Below, one piece after another: positions 11,791-20,965 of a stretch of DNA of 64,000 nt. This DNA comes from Liolophura sinensis (lineage: Eukaryota > Mollusca > Polyplacophora > Chitonida > Chitonidae). The position numbers and the translations under genes were made by a program. The stretch spans positions 8,496,001 through 8,560,000 of the forward strand of contig NC_088300.1 of the NCBI RefSeq assembly GCF_032854445.1, read 5' to 3'. Numbering within the stretch: the first letter of the stretch is position 1; each line of letters begins with the position of its first letter. The notes beneath the pieces were generated by a model. The model did no database searches. It was not told the DNA's origin and saw nothing but the letters and a program-made list of their open reading frames with translations.

Positions 11791-12446
11791 TCGGAAAGAG
11801 CGTTTTTCAGCTCTTGCCTCGCTAGTTTTCGGCCGCGATCTATAAGCTGTTTTTTCGTGCTTTCATCGATCTCTACGGCGTTGAATGTTTTACGAGACTT
11901 AGCGCGTATCTCCTGCTTCAGATCAGAGTAGTTATTGAGCTCCTGAACGACTTGCCTGTACTCTACGTCCGAAATAACACCATCAGATAAGGCCGTAGAT
12001 ACCTGCGCACGGATGCTGTTAAGTTTAGCCTCAGCCAACAGCCGTATATCGTTATGTTTCTTGGCCTTTGCGTGAAGTCGGCGGCTAAGGAATTTTCCGG
12101 CGGCATTTAAGACACCGCAAGCTAGGGCCTCAGCTTCCATGGCCAAGACAGCAGGGGCTGCAATCATTGTTGTGAGTAGTCCCACACCTGCAACCCCTAG
12201 TCCCAAACCGGCCGTGAGCATGGCCGAATCAAGGGCCTCGGCGGCTAAGACACCGCGCCGGTACTTTTTGTACAGGGCCCGGCGGAGATCTCGCTCAGAT
12301 TCAAGCTGCCTCCGTATTTCGCTGACATACTGCAGGCGATGGGCGTGCGCCACGCCCTCCGGGGGATTTTCAACCATCGGCGCGGTCGGGGTCAAGGGAT
12401 GGTCATCCTTCGGCTCTTCATCCGTGATCGCTGGGTACAGTCCCAT
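11787..12446 (-). CDS. Virus-like element protein with a central hydrophobic region and helical C-terminus
   Basis: About 219 residues from the ATG at 12446; the frame is open to a TTG at 12470. The N-terminus is acidic and proline-rich. A charged helical stretch (residues about 30-60) is followed by a Gly/Ala-rich hydrophobic region (about 75-120, 'AGLGLGVAGVGLLTTMIAA'). The C-terminal part is helical with LNSIRAQVSTALSDGVISDV. Proteins with this last pattern are widespread and uncharacterised in cnidarian and molluscan genomes (from memory). A membrane-associated or virion role is plausible but unproven. It starts 10 bp after the stop of the upstream gene (12457-13302), so the two look co-transcribed. 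No stop or frameshift is seen inside. Confidence 0.65.
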   Translation of the reverse strand: MGLYPAITDEEPKDDHPLTPTAPMVENPPEGVAHAHRLQYVSEIRRQLESERDLRRALYKKYRRGVLAAEALDSAMLTAGLGLGVAGVGLLTTMIAAPAVLAMEAEALACGVLNAAGKFLSRRLHAKAKKHNDIRLLAEAKLNSIRAQVSTALSDGVISDVEYRQVVQELNNYSDLKQEIRAKSRKTFNAVEIDESTKKQLIDRGRKLARQELKNALSE

Positions 12447-12456
12447 ATTGTCCGCC

Positions 12457-13302
12457 CTACGAATCAACAACGCCGGTAAGCTCTAAATCGTCATCAGGAG
12501 TACTAACACGAAAGCTTATAAGTTTTATACCGGACTCTAAATAGATGTAATCGAGTTTGGCATCGCTCGCTACAAAGACCCGTATATCCTCGAGAGAGCT
12601 CCGGATGACTGGGTCGCCCTGGGCCGGTAATTTGATCATAAGTCTGAGCTCCTTTCCATTGTGCTCTGCAGGCCACTTTAGTCTCACACCGGTAATCAAG
12701 GTGGCACGGCGATGAGAGGCCGCGCCAAGTATGATGTTGAAGATAAGTATAGATCCAGGGTTTATTTCTAGCATGGACAAAGATATACTTGTTCGCCCTA
12801 TAAGAAGTGCGGAATCTACACCTTCGCCCGCAGATAGTGCTAAGCCACCTCTTACACCCTTAGCTAGATAACACTTGCTGACTGGTACCCACGACACGAA
12901 AGAGGTTTCGGAGTTAAAAACTTTTTTGACCTTGCTTATATCGGCCTGGACCGTCATCGGGGTCACCTTCACATCTATAAACCAATCGGGGTCGCGAGCT
13001 CTGGCAAGAACAAAGCGGTCTTTAAAGCGAATTAATGAGAGTTTTTGTTCTTCAATCACCTCAGAAGGCGACCTGCGCTCTTGCTCTACAGAGGATGAGA
13101 CATCTTGAAGGGAAGCAAACGTGGCAGGTTCTGCTTGCCCCCCCTCCCCCCCCGTAATCTTTTTGCGGCTGTACTTGCCACTTTGAAACTGGAAGGCGTA
13201 GATTTTACCTTCCTGGCCTTGAAGTTCGAACTCCGACACATCTGCCAAGTCGCTTAAAGACAGGCACGCAGACCTGGGACCGGCTGCGTCCACCATACTC
13301 AT
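12457..13302 (-). CDS. Virus-like element protein, unrecognised, 281 residues
   Basis: Intact frame from ATG (13302; a second Met two codons on) to TAG. The first 100 residues are polar and include a Gly/Glu-rich low-complexity stretch. The C-terminal two thirds alternates short hydrophobic strands ('SMLEINPGSILIFNIILGA', 'LRLMIKLPAQGDPVI'), compatible with a beta-rich fold; this is only an impression. The start ATG overlaps the stop of the preceding gene as ATGA, an arrangement common in compact viral or prokaryotic genomes and rare in animal genes. Function unknown. Confidence 0.6.
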   Translation of the reverse strand: MSMVDAAGPRSACLSLSDLADVSEFELQGQEGKIYAFQFQSGKYSRKKITGGEGGQAEPATFASLQDVSSSVEQERRSPSEVIEEQKLSLIRFKDRFVLARARDPDWFIDVKVTPMTVQADISKVKKVFNSETSFVSWVPVSKCYLAKGVRGGLALSAGEGVDSALLIGRTSISLSMLEINPGSILIFNIILGAASHRRATLITGVRLKWPAEHNGKELRLMIKLPAQGDPVIRSSLEDIRVFVASDAKLDYIYLESGIKLISFRVSTPDDDLELTGVVDS

Positions 13303-13958
13303 TGTATTTCTAGGGTAGCACTGAGGTACTCTGCATTAATATACTTGCCGTTTTTGTCTAAAAGTGCCACGGTCAAGTGCGTTATATAGTCGGCGCGCAA
13401 GGCTTTGTACTGTGGGTTGGGAAATCAAACCGTCTTCCCGCAGTTCATCCCTTCACCAATCACGGCAATGGCCTGAAGTAGTGTTGAACCGCCACCGAAA
13501 TCTGAGGTTATTCTCACGTTTTCTGAGGTGCTCAGTTCATCCAAATGCACGAAGACTTCTTTGTGTGTGACCAAGTTAGGTAGATTTTCACCCTCCATAG
13601 TCCCCCCTATGGGCGCAATCCCGTCGGAGAACCCTAAGATGGGGGCAAGCTCTTGGAGTATTATGAAGACATTTCTAGGGAGGGTAAGGACTAAGCGGCC
13701 CGTGGCTTCATTCAATCCCAGAGAAATCCCATGCGGGCGGAATATGTCCTTGTCTAGCGTACAGACATTGTAGTAGCCCGTCGGCACTTCAACGCGTTTG
13801 CCCTCAAGCAAGAAGCCCACTCCGGTGGGGATATTCACCCAGGCTGGGTAGAATGTTATCTCGCGAAGGGCGGTTTTAAGGCGGCCGTCGAGGTTGTTAA
13901 GGGCATGAGGCAGCGTGTGCTGTGCCCCATTTAGAATGTCAGTCAATGTGATGAACAT
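13299..13958 (-). pseudogene. Virus-like element protein with one in-frame TGA
   Basis: Starting at the ATG at 13958 the frame reads MFITLTDILNGAQHTLPHAL, then beta-rich sequence including ALREITFYPAWVNI and GYYNVCTLDKDIF. A TGA at 13425-13427 interrupts it. The same frame then stays protein-like for about 41 more codons before a TGA overlapping the next start codon (ATGA, 13299-13302). That continuity shows the first TGA is a lesion (or readthrough), not the natural end. The patterns resemble a capsid- or penton-type structural family I recall from uncharacterised invertebrate virus-like elements. The start is only 10 bp from the divergent plus-strand start. Confidence 0.6.
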
Positions 13959-13968
13959 TTTAGCCACG

Positions 13969-15189
13969 ATGAACAGCGAGGCTTACAGGTTCAATAGAGA
14001 GGCCACTTACAAGGCCGGGGCATTTCATAGTATCCAAACCCACACAGAGCAGCTCAGGCGATTTGACATCTACATCGATGAAAAGAAGACCTTTCCAGTC
14101 CAGTTCACAGATATGTTGGCCAAGTACCGGCTGCAAAAGATAACCAGCAATGACATTGTTTGGGCCTGGAACACCAATCCTATGCAATTCTGGCAGAACC
14201 AAGTGAACTTCGCGGTCTGGTGCGCAACCACGGGCTGTGGCGTCTCTGCAAAAGACAATCTTCTCGCCCCCGACCAACGAATAAGGGCCCTGTACACGTT
14301 CCATGTGTATTACCCAGTTAGGCGGGTCTTGGAAGAGATCCAGCCCCCCCCCCCCCCTGCCGCAAGACAGAGCGTGGGCGACATTCGAAAACCCCTACGT
14401 CAAGAGGGCCTATGAGAGGATTTGTAGGGAGTTCCGCGTAGATGCGCACACAGACTGGAGGCGCAGGGGGGTGAATCACGGCCTCGGAGTGGCATATTAC
14501 TATGTCACGAGAGCGGGCTACAGCCCCATTTTCGATGGGACCTTCGATCCGAGCAGGATGTCGTTCTCTAAAAAGCCTACAGCGCTCCACGTCGACTACA
14601 TCGAGCAGGACGCCGAGGAGGCTTGGGCGGCGTTCATTGTCGACACACCCCAAGGATTCACGCAGCCGGGCGTAGAGCGCCTAAACGATTCCATCCGGAC
14701 ATACGTGTGGGCTATTCTAGGCGCCCAAGCGCAAACAAGGGCGCGTATTCTAGGCACGGGCACAGCCTTCGACGCGCAAAAACAGCTATCAAACGCTACC
14801 AGGACGTGCTACAGTATGCCGGGAGCGCTGTAGACTTTGTGTATGGCATAGGCCTATATATGGCCCCCAGCGACATGCTTCTGCAGATCGGCCATGTGGC
14901 GAACTACAACAACAAAATCGTCGTGGCCACAGAGGACCAGAAGCTAGGCGCCAATGAGGGTGTGAACGCTAAAGTGCCGCCCACTTTGCACAAGCGCGCA
15001 CCTTCCCACGGGATCGTTGAGCCACAAGAAAGCGTCCCACCACCCACCTCTCGCGTTCAGCATGTTGGTGCCGCCGGAGGCCAACTAGAACCCCTATTTC
15101 CAAAGCAAAAGAATCACGATGCGGAGAAGACAGCCATCGTCGTCGCTGGGGTTGGTATCGGCTTACTGCTGCTGTGGACTATGCGTTAA
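13969..15189 (+). pseudogene. Virus-like element protein, probable virion protein with C-terminal membrane segment, frameshifted
   Basis: Three overlapping open frames on the plus strand form one broken gene of about 400 residues. Part one starts at the ATG at 13969 (MNSEAYRFNREATYKAGAFH). The frame changes at a run of 14 C at 14344-14357. Part two includes GFTQPGVERLNDSIRTYVWA. The frame changes again near 14775-14790, possibly with a small deletion. Part three ends in a hydrophobic anchor (AIVVAGVGIGLLLLW) and TAA. The family is recurrent in cnidarian and molluscan genomes, to my memory without an assigned function. A structural role is an inference from size, the divergent position and the anchor. 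Its 3' end overlaps the opposite gene by 27 bp. Confidence 0.65.
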
Positions 15190-15918
15190 ATACTTGCGAA
15201 CAGCCACGAGCATTAGGCCACCTACTGCGACGACTAGAGCCCAGACATTATCGGCCAGCCACCCAGCCGCTTTCCCGAGAAGGTTCAGTAGCCAGGACAC
15301 GATACTGTCAATAATACCCGGAATCGCAGCGTCAGCCTTCCCAGCCAGCTTGCCAAGGGCGCGCGCCAGTGACTGGAGATGCTTTTTCACCCATTCTTTA
15401 AGACCACGCCCGTCGGATGGAGGTGGTGTTGGCTGGATGCCCCCGCCGGACCCGACAGTCAGCGCCAACTTTATCGCTAGCCCCAGTGTCGAGATCGCCA
15501 TCCCAATTTCCGTGAGAATGGAGACCACGGTTATTCCCTGCTTCCGGAAGAGGGTGCGGACGCGCTCGGCCAGACTGGTATCCTTGTGTAGGATGCGATC
15601 GACCGTCTGCTTGATGCGGCGTATTTGCGTGCGCAGGGCTTCGGCAGTTAAAGAGGCTGCTTCGAGCCGGGCCACCCTCTCGTCCTCGAGATTCCTTATC
15701 CGCTCTTCGATCCGGCTCCGGGAGAATTCATCAGGGGCCTCCCCCAACTTTCGTTTTTCTTTTGCGATGTCCTTATCGAGACTTGACAGCTTGGCGAGGT
15801 TATTCGCGTGTTCGCCTTCCGAGGTCTGCAGTGCCTTGTCAAGCCCCAGAAGTTCTCGCATGGGAAGAGGAGGGTCGTTTATCGTTTCAAGAGCCCGCCT
15901 GACCTCACTATCCGTCAA
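15163..15918 (-). CDS. Virus-like element membrane protein with coiled coil; start codon lost (TTG)
   Basis: About 251 residues. The N-terminal half is strongly charged and helical (residues about 35-110, likely coiled coil). Hydrophobic segments follow near 125-150 (GITVVSILTEIGMAISTLGL), 190-215 and 225-245. A Pro/Gly linker sits between them. Membrane-active or virion-internal proteins have this architecture, but no function is established. The natural start appears to be the codon at 15918, which is TTG and overlaps the preceding stop as TTGA. The ATGA overlap elsewhere in the element suggests the ATG was mutated. The 3' end overlaps the plus-strand gene. Confidence 0.6.
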   Translation of the reverse strand: MTDSEVRRALETINDPPLPMRELLGLDKALQTSEGEHANNLAKLSSLDKDIAKEKRKLGEAPDEFSRSRIEERIRNLEDERVARLEAASLTAEALRTQIRRIKQTVDRILHKDTSLAERVRTLFRKQGITVVSILTEIGMAISTLGLAIKLALTVGSGGGIQPTPPPSDGRGLKEWVKKHLQSLARALGKLAGKADAAIPGIIDSIVSWLLNLLGKAAGWLADNVWALVVAVGGLMLVAVRKYLTHSPQQQ

Positions 15919-16250
15919 GCTGGTTGGCTCAAATCCTCCAGCTCCATGGTATCTGCCTCGCCGGCCGCTGCACCGAGTTCTGAACTCGCTGTCTCCCGGG
16001 CTGCGACTGCTGCCGGATGCAACGATGTCTGTTCTTTTCTTTTCCAGTCTATAAAGCCCAGCCCCCCTTCCCCCCTAACAACATTAACCCCTCCTTTAGT
16101 GGCGACTGTTGAGAGGGCTAGTGGTTCACCTGTTCGTTTGTTGATGATGTCCAGTGTGGGGTGGGCCGCGAGTCGCAGACGCCCTTGGACAACCTTAAAC
16201 TTCGTGTAATCGCCAAAGAGGGGGGTAAGGCTGCGATCCACCTTCGCCAA
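15915..16250 (-). pseudogene. Virus-like element protein fragment, N-terminus missing
   Basis: Open frame of about 110 residues that begins without an ATG exactly where the upstream polymerase-like frame stops being protein-like (about 16250). It includes LTPLFGDYTKFKVVQGRLRL and ends in an Ala/Glu-rich acidic tail before a TGA that overlaps the next gene. The most economical reading is a gene whose 5' part was removed by the deletion that fused it to the truncated polymerase-like gene. Family not recognised beyond co-occurrence with such elements. Confidence 0.5.
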
Positions 16251-17062
16251 TCATTGGTGGGATACTTTCTTCGCCTCTGGGGGTTTCTGGCGGCTGGAAA
16301 TAAGGCAGACCAGAGTGCCCATCGGAGGCAGTCGTCGTCTTTGTTCTTCACGTTGATGACTGCTTTCTTGTTACTCACGGCTGCAGGTAGGGGGATGTAG
16401 GACCCGCCCCTCAGCGGCTGATACCTTGCAATGTCAAGCCAGAGTGTTTGCACGCTATTTACAGCCCACCCTGACCCTCGCTGCGTCCATTTTTCCAGCG
16501 CCTCCTGGATGGTGGGGAAGACCTTATCTAGAGCCCCGTCAATGTCACCGACCTCTAGGAAGGCCTCCTTTTTGCTGCGGAGTACTGGGCTGGTATACTC
16601 TTCACTGCCATCGGCGTGGGCCTTTCGCAGCCGAACCCTGAGGCCTAGTTGGAACTTAACCCCGTTGAGTGCCAGGATCTCTTCTTCTAGCTTCTGGAGA
16701 ATAATGGCTCGAATTTCTTCTAAGAAGGCTATTGGGTCCGTCCAAACGCCTTCGGGTACGCCCATCTGCCAGGCCCGGAGGAGATTCCTTATAGCCCGGC
16801 CGGTGTTAGTGAATTCTAGTTTCATTTCGCCCAGTATTCCGCCTAGCAATTCATCCAACTCCTTGTTACTGAGGAGGTTCTTGGCGTCTTGTTTCAACTC
16901 CTCGTTACTTCAGGAGTTCAACTCAGCCACAGCCGTTTTATGCCTGTCGAGGATCCCCTGCAATTCTTCCAAGGCATTGCGGGACCGTGGGTACTTAGGC
17001 CGCACACCTAGGAGCGTCTCAAACTCCCCCCGTAGTGCTCGCGCTTTTTGATGGTGCCTCAT
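16251..17062 (-). pseudogene. N-terminal region of a Polinton/adintovirus-like DNA polymerase B gene, truncated
   Basis: From the ATG at 17062 the frame is open for 50 codons, has a TGA at 16910-16912, then continues in frame for about 220 codons to about 16250. The part containing GSGWAVNSVQTLWLDIARYQ, then RGGSYIPLPA and a following N-x-D-D-x-C-L-R-W motif, is the region that in many invertebrate elements precedes the HNH and family B polymerase core. No exonuclease or polymerase motif follows. The frame runs straight into unrelated sequence, so the catalytic part was deleted. This is the main evidence that the element belongs to the protein-primed polymerase group. The family link is from memory; a search would decide. 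Confidence 0.62.
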
Positions 17063-17104
17063 TGTACGCGCCGATATCATCATTATACTAATAAAAGCAT
17101 CTCT

Positions 17105-17383
17105 CTAATTGTAAATTTCGATAGCCGCCAGCCGTTTGAACTCATCCAAGAAAGTCTTGAGCCTCCGCTGTGTTTCACGCATCTGGACCCTATTATATCC
17201 GCAGGCCATGCAAAGCTGAAATCGGTTTTTAACACCCCGACCACAGCTAATCCATGGCAGGGTACCAAGACCCTTGCGCAGACGGTTTAGGTGAACCCCA
17301 CAGTACTCCCCCAGACAACTCTTACCACAGAGCTCCGTGGAGCCTATGGGTAGCCACCGGCAATTATTATAACCCTTTGGCAT
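17105..17383 (-). CDS. Small Cys-rich, zinc-finger-like protein of the virus-like element
   Basis: 92 residues from an ATG at 17383 to TAG. Cysteines and a histidine are arranged as C-x10-C-x3-C-x4-C-x2-H in the first third (motif LCGKSCLGEYCGVH), followed by another Cys and a C-x2-C pair (LCMACG), then a basic helical tail. This suggests one or two zinc-binding modules, possibly nucleic-acid binding. Similar short W-L-P-x-G-S ... C-G-K-S-C proteins accompany the polymerase-like gene in other invertebrate elements as I recall them. It is first in the leftward gene series, 42 bp upstream of the next start, and appears intact. Confidence 0.6.
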   Translation of the reverse strand: MPKGYNNCRWLPIGSTELCGKSCLGEYCGVHLNRLRKGLGTLPWISCGRGVKNRFQLCMACGYNRVQMRETQRRLKTFLDEFKRLAAIEIYN

Positions 17384-17454
17384 GTTGTTGTTGTATACAC
17401 AATTGGTGTAGAAGCATATCTGAGCAATGGGTATGTCTAATAGAACTCCAGATG

Positions 17455-17600
17455 GGAGGTGGGGCCTCTATTTTGTTCTGGGGAGGGCCCCAAGGGGGGC
17501 GTGCGCCAGAGCCTATAGTGTGTATACTAGAACTTCTGGACCTCGCCGGGAATAGGGGCTGGGGGCCTCTATTTACCAAATAGAGGGTGTGCCAGAACCT
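17455..17600. repeat. Right edge of the virus-like element: inverted and direct short repeats
   Basis: Contains 'tgttctggggagg', the inverse of the left-edge word. It also has two direct copies of a ggcctctattt ... gccaga-cctata module about 90 bp apart, and a perfect 9-bp palindrome (cctctattt/aaatagagg) near 17557-17578. These fit an element terminus, but no target duplication could be established. Confidence 0.45.
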
Positions 17601-17609
17601 ATACTCCAC

Positions 17610-20560
17610 CTTCTACTCCTTTATTATTAACTGTGTCTTCTTGTGGATCAATGGATGGACCCAACACATTCAATGTCCCATCACCTCTTCTCGTGATAAC
17701 GTTGCTTTTCATTCCATTCCCGGTGAAAGCAACTGTGACGTCCCGATGTCACAGATAGATTTCACATTTCTAACCAATGTGTAGCACATCCAATTGGCCT
17801 ATTAGCAACAATACTGCTTATGATTGTTGAATTGCCTCTTTTTGGTTGACAGTTTGGAAAGGTCTGTTGGTGTTGTCATGTGGTTCGTTCGAGACAGGCT
17901 TTGAATTTCTTTAATCCAACTTTCTTGTTATCCAAGGTATATGAACAGTTGACGGAATAACAGAGTTTGTGGGCTTATCAATCCTTGAAATGGTTCCATT
18001 TTTTGGTTTACAAGGCTATCGAACAAATCAATATTTTTGGTACACATTATACATGCTGGACGATCGAGTGTTAGTGATTTCACACGATTATTATTGAATA
18101 TTTCTGAATAATGCTGATCTTTTTTGCATCTCGCATAAAGTCTTCTGCAATAATAACTGGGTCTCTACATGGGAAATTACGGGCCATGTCTGTCTACCTC
18201 TGTATTACTTGTAAAAATGTAGAGATAATCCATTGGTTCTACACTTGTTTCTCAGCCCAAAGAAGTCCAAGGCGTCGATAGAGAACAACTTTTTGCTTTC
18301 ATTTCTTGTAAGATTGATGAGTTGCACAAAAAGAACACCTTTTTGGTCACACAATGACACAACCGGCCATAGATGTTGATCAGCATCTTGTGATCATCCA
18401 TACAGATTTCAGGAGAATCTACAAATTCTCCCAGACTGGCGCTAATGTATTTTACCCTTCACCTAAAGAATGATATAGCAGTTTTGCGTCAGTTCAGATT
18501 GCGAACGTGCTGTGTAGAGTTAATATATTGAATGCAGCAATACCTGTGGGAGACGTAATACGGCCAGAAATATCAAGATTTCCCAATGACGAGGCAACAA
18601 TCCATGCTGCTTCATAATAAATAGTTTTTATCAGAAGCAGTTGCATAATTCGGTGAAATTACTTCTCTGGAGTAAAAGAGGCGGAAAATCGGAGATAACG
18701 AATAATTGCAAGACTTTTCGACCATTTTTGAATTTGATTGGCGAAGCGTTTATGGATTCTGATCCATACACAATACTGTATACTTAACAAAGGTAGATAA
18801 ACACATATATATGAATTTTGATCGATATTTGCATCCGTCCATAAGGCTTATCATCCAGATATTTTCACTTTGCAATCGCAGCGTCCAGCTTGGAAGTCTA
18901 GTACTCCTTACGATAATAGCAGGCTTTCCAAGTTTTTGGTATAAATGCCTTATTATTAATGAACTAAATGGCAAAAGATTTATTGAAATCTGTAATTAAG
19001 CAGATGACTAATAAAGGTTGGTGGTTTCCGTGCTTCTCCCTTTTTTCCCATGACACTACACCTATGTAGGCCTATATGACACGCTCTGAGATCTATAGGC
19101 CATGTTCCCAGCCTATAGCTTTCACATTAATCGCTTTGAATGGTCATATTTACAACCTGTCATGTCGCCTGCGCTGTGTTCAAAGTATCAATGCTGTAAG
19201 CGACGAAAAGAGGTTTTCCGTGATTTTAAAGTGATTAACAATGCCTATAACCTAATTATGCTGTAATAATAAACACCATAATGTCATAATTAACACAGAT
19301 ACAACAAGAAAACGTATACCTATTGTCCGCTATGAGGCGCTGAACTAAAATCTCATGAATTCAATTATTAGACTGGCCGATCATGTAGTGCGCATGAGTA
19401 TGGAGAGATGAAGAATTAAGGGATGGAACTAGGGATGGAACTAGGTATTTCCCTTGCCTTTGGGACTGCTGTGCCCCCTAATTGTAGTAGGCCTACTGGG
19501 TGCTGAGAACGTCTGCGGGCCATTCTTAGGTTTGAAGGCAATCCCCAGCGCTGGGCTTGCCAAGCTACACACAGGTAGTTTGATGTCCCCTGAATCGATT
19601 TCGATCATTTAAGACGTCGAAAACCGAAGAAAAACGTTAGAATTGAGTGATCAAATATGGAAAATCTACTGCACAACGATCGAGCCACAGTTGACCTTGT
19701 AGACATGTGGGAATTCTCTAGCTGACCGTCACTGTGGTACATTCCCTTTTAGACATGTGGGACTTCTCTAACCCAATGCAGAAGATGTTTATTTTTTCTT
19801 GATGCAGCAGGTTGTCATACTAACTGTAGAGAGTCGTTTGGCTGCCCTACAACGGCAACACGGGGCTCAGTTCACAGCTCAGCTACAGGCCGCTGTGAGC
19901 GCTGCATGCTGTGCACCACTGTCTGGCGGGACTTAAATCCTGTGACGGGAACCTGGGCAAAATTTAAATTGGAATTTCTATGAGTTACCAATCGCTGGTT
20001 CCATTCAATGCAATTCAAGCCTTATATTTATTTTTGCAGGTGATGCTTTTTGAAAACATGAAAGATTGGCTCGATTGCTATTTTCACTGGTGTTGAACGA
20101 CAGACTGTTCTGGTTACTACCACTCACAATCCGCTGGCCCGACTGCATGGTTCCGCCTGTTGTAGCCGGTATCGGTCCATTTTGCTATTAAAATGTATAT
20201 TCTATGGACTGCGAAACCGTGCCAAATTCTCCACGGGTACCACCATCATTCCATCGATGTCCAATTTGGTGGTCGGTGCTTGAGCGAAAATCGGTCATCG
20301 TATCATCCAGTTGCTGTGCTATACACGTTTTTCAAGGAACTATGGAGCTTCGTTATGTTTCGAAATATTTGTTACAAAACTGTTTTGCTTGTATGATTTT
20401 GAGGGTGCTATATCAGAGGTGAATACATGTAGGGGTAATTATAGGATGAGTCATACCATGGCTTCTGGAAATGCTTTGCAGGGCTTTTCAGTACATGATC
20501 CCAGCAAGTTTTTTATGGAACTAGTTACCATAATATTTTCCGTCGTTTACAGAATATTAT
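17610..20560. other. No gene recognised; unique-looking AT-rich DNA
   Basis: No family-like ORF, tRNA or array is visible. A short imperfect direct repeat containing tagacatgtggga lies near 19697 and 19751. The remaining open frames are under 70 codons and without recognisable motifs. Confidence 0.45.
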
Positions 20561-20825
20561 AGTACAAATATTGTACATTGGGAACATTTACTGTGACAGT
20601 AAAGTCGCAGGACGACGGCGCTTTTGCTCGCATGGCGGAAGGGATGGGTGGTGGTGGTGGTGGGGGGGTGAGGTTCGAGGGAGGGTCGCCCATGCAACGC
20701 AAAACACGCAAAGGTTTCTCCGAAAATGAGGCTGTTTTAAGTGGAAGAGTTCACATTAGAAAGTGTTGACGATGCGCTGTGTTTAGTTGCGGACTCTGCT
20801 GCTGAGGTTTTAGGTGTAGCTGTTA

Positions 20826-20965
20826 GAACAGCAGCTGAGCGAGCTTGGCGATTTTAACGGCTCTAGAATCGGACATACGTCCGTACTACAACATGCTTTT
20901 TGTGTGGACCACCAAACTAACTTACCTTCTGATGCCTGTCCTGCGTACAGGGTATTATCCCTTAA
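20826..20965 (+). repeat. Dispersed duplication shared with 54256-54450
   Basis: Shared words include 'ggctctagaatcggacat', 'atccgtactacaac'-like text and 'acagggtattatccc' in the same order, with a longer version at 54256-54450. It could be a small dispersed repeat or a copy of COX20 intron 1. Flanks do not match. Confidence 0.6.

Larger units (their letters stand above)
11680..17585. mobile_element. Endogenous virus-like / self-synthesising DNA element, deletion derivative
   Basis: A compact GC-rich island. Two sampled 60-base lines inside contain 35-36 G+C, against 19 in a sampled flank line. It holds at least eight tightly packed ORFs. From the left: two or three minus-strand genes, a divergent plus-strand gene, then a leftward series of minus-strand genes, ending with a small Cys-rich ORF. 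One ORF resembles the N-terminal region of Polinton/adintovirus-like family B polymerase genes. I know the other proteins only as uncharacterised families of cnidarian and molluscan genomes. Imperfect inverted repeats lie near both edges. The polymerase core, an integrase and an ATPase are not visible, and several genes are broken, so this copy should be inactive. The edges are approximate. Confidence 0.72.

Noticed and set aside
15119-16054. 311-codon plus-strand ORF
   Set aside because: Ser/Arg-rich antisense shadow of the virus-like minus-strand genes at 15163-16250.
16431-17051. 206-codon plus-strand ORF
   Set aside because: Antisense shadow of the polymerase-like gene fragment.
20578-20769. 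Gly-rich 63-codon ORF
   Set aside because: The glycine run comes from a ggt/ggg simple repeat. No other support.
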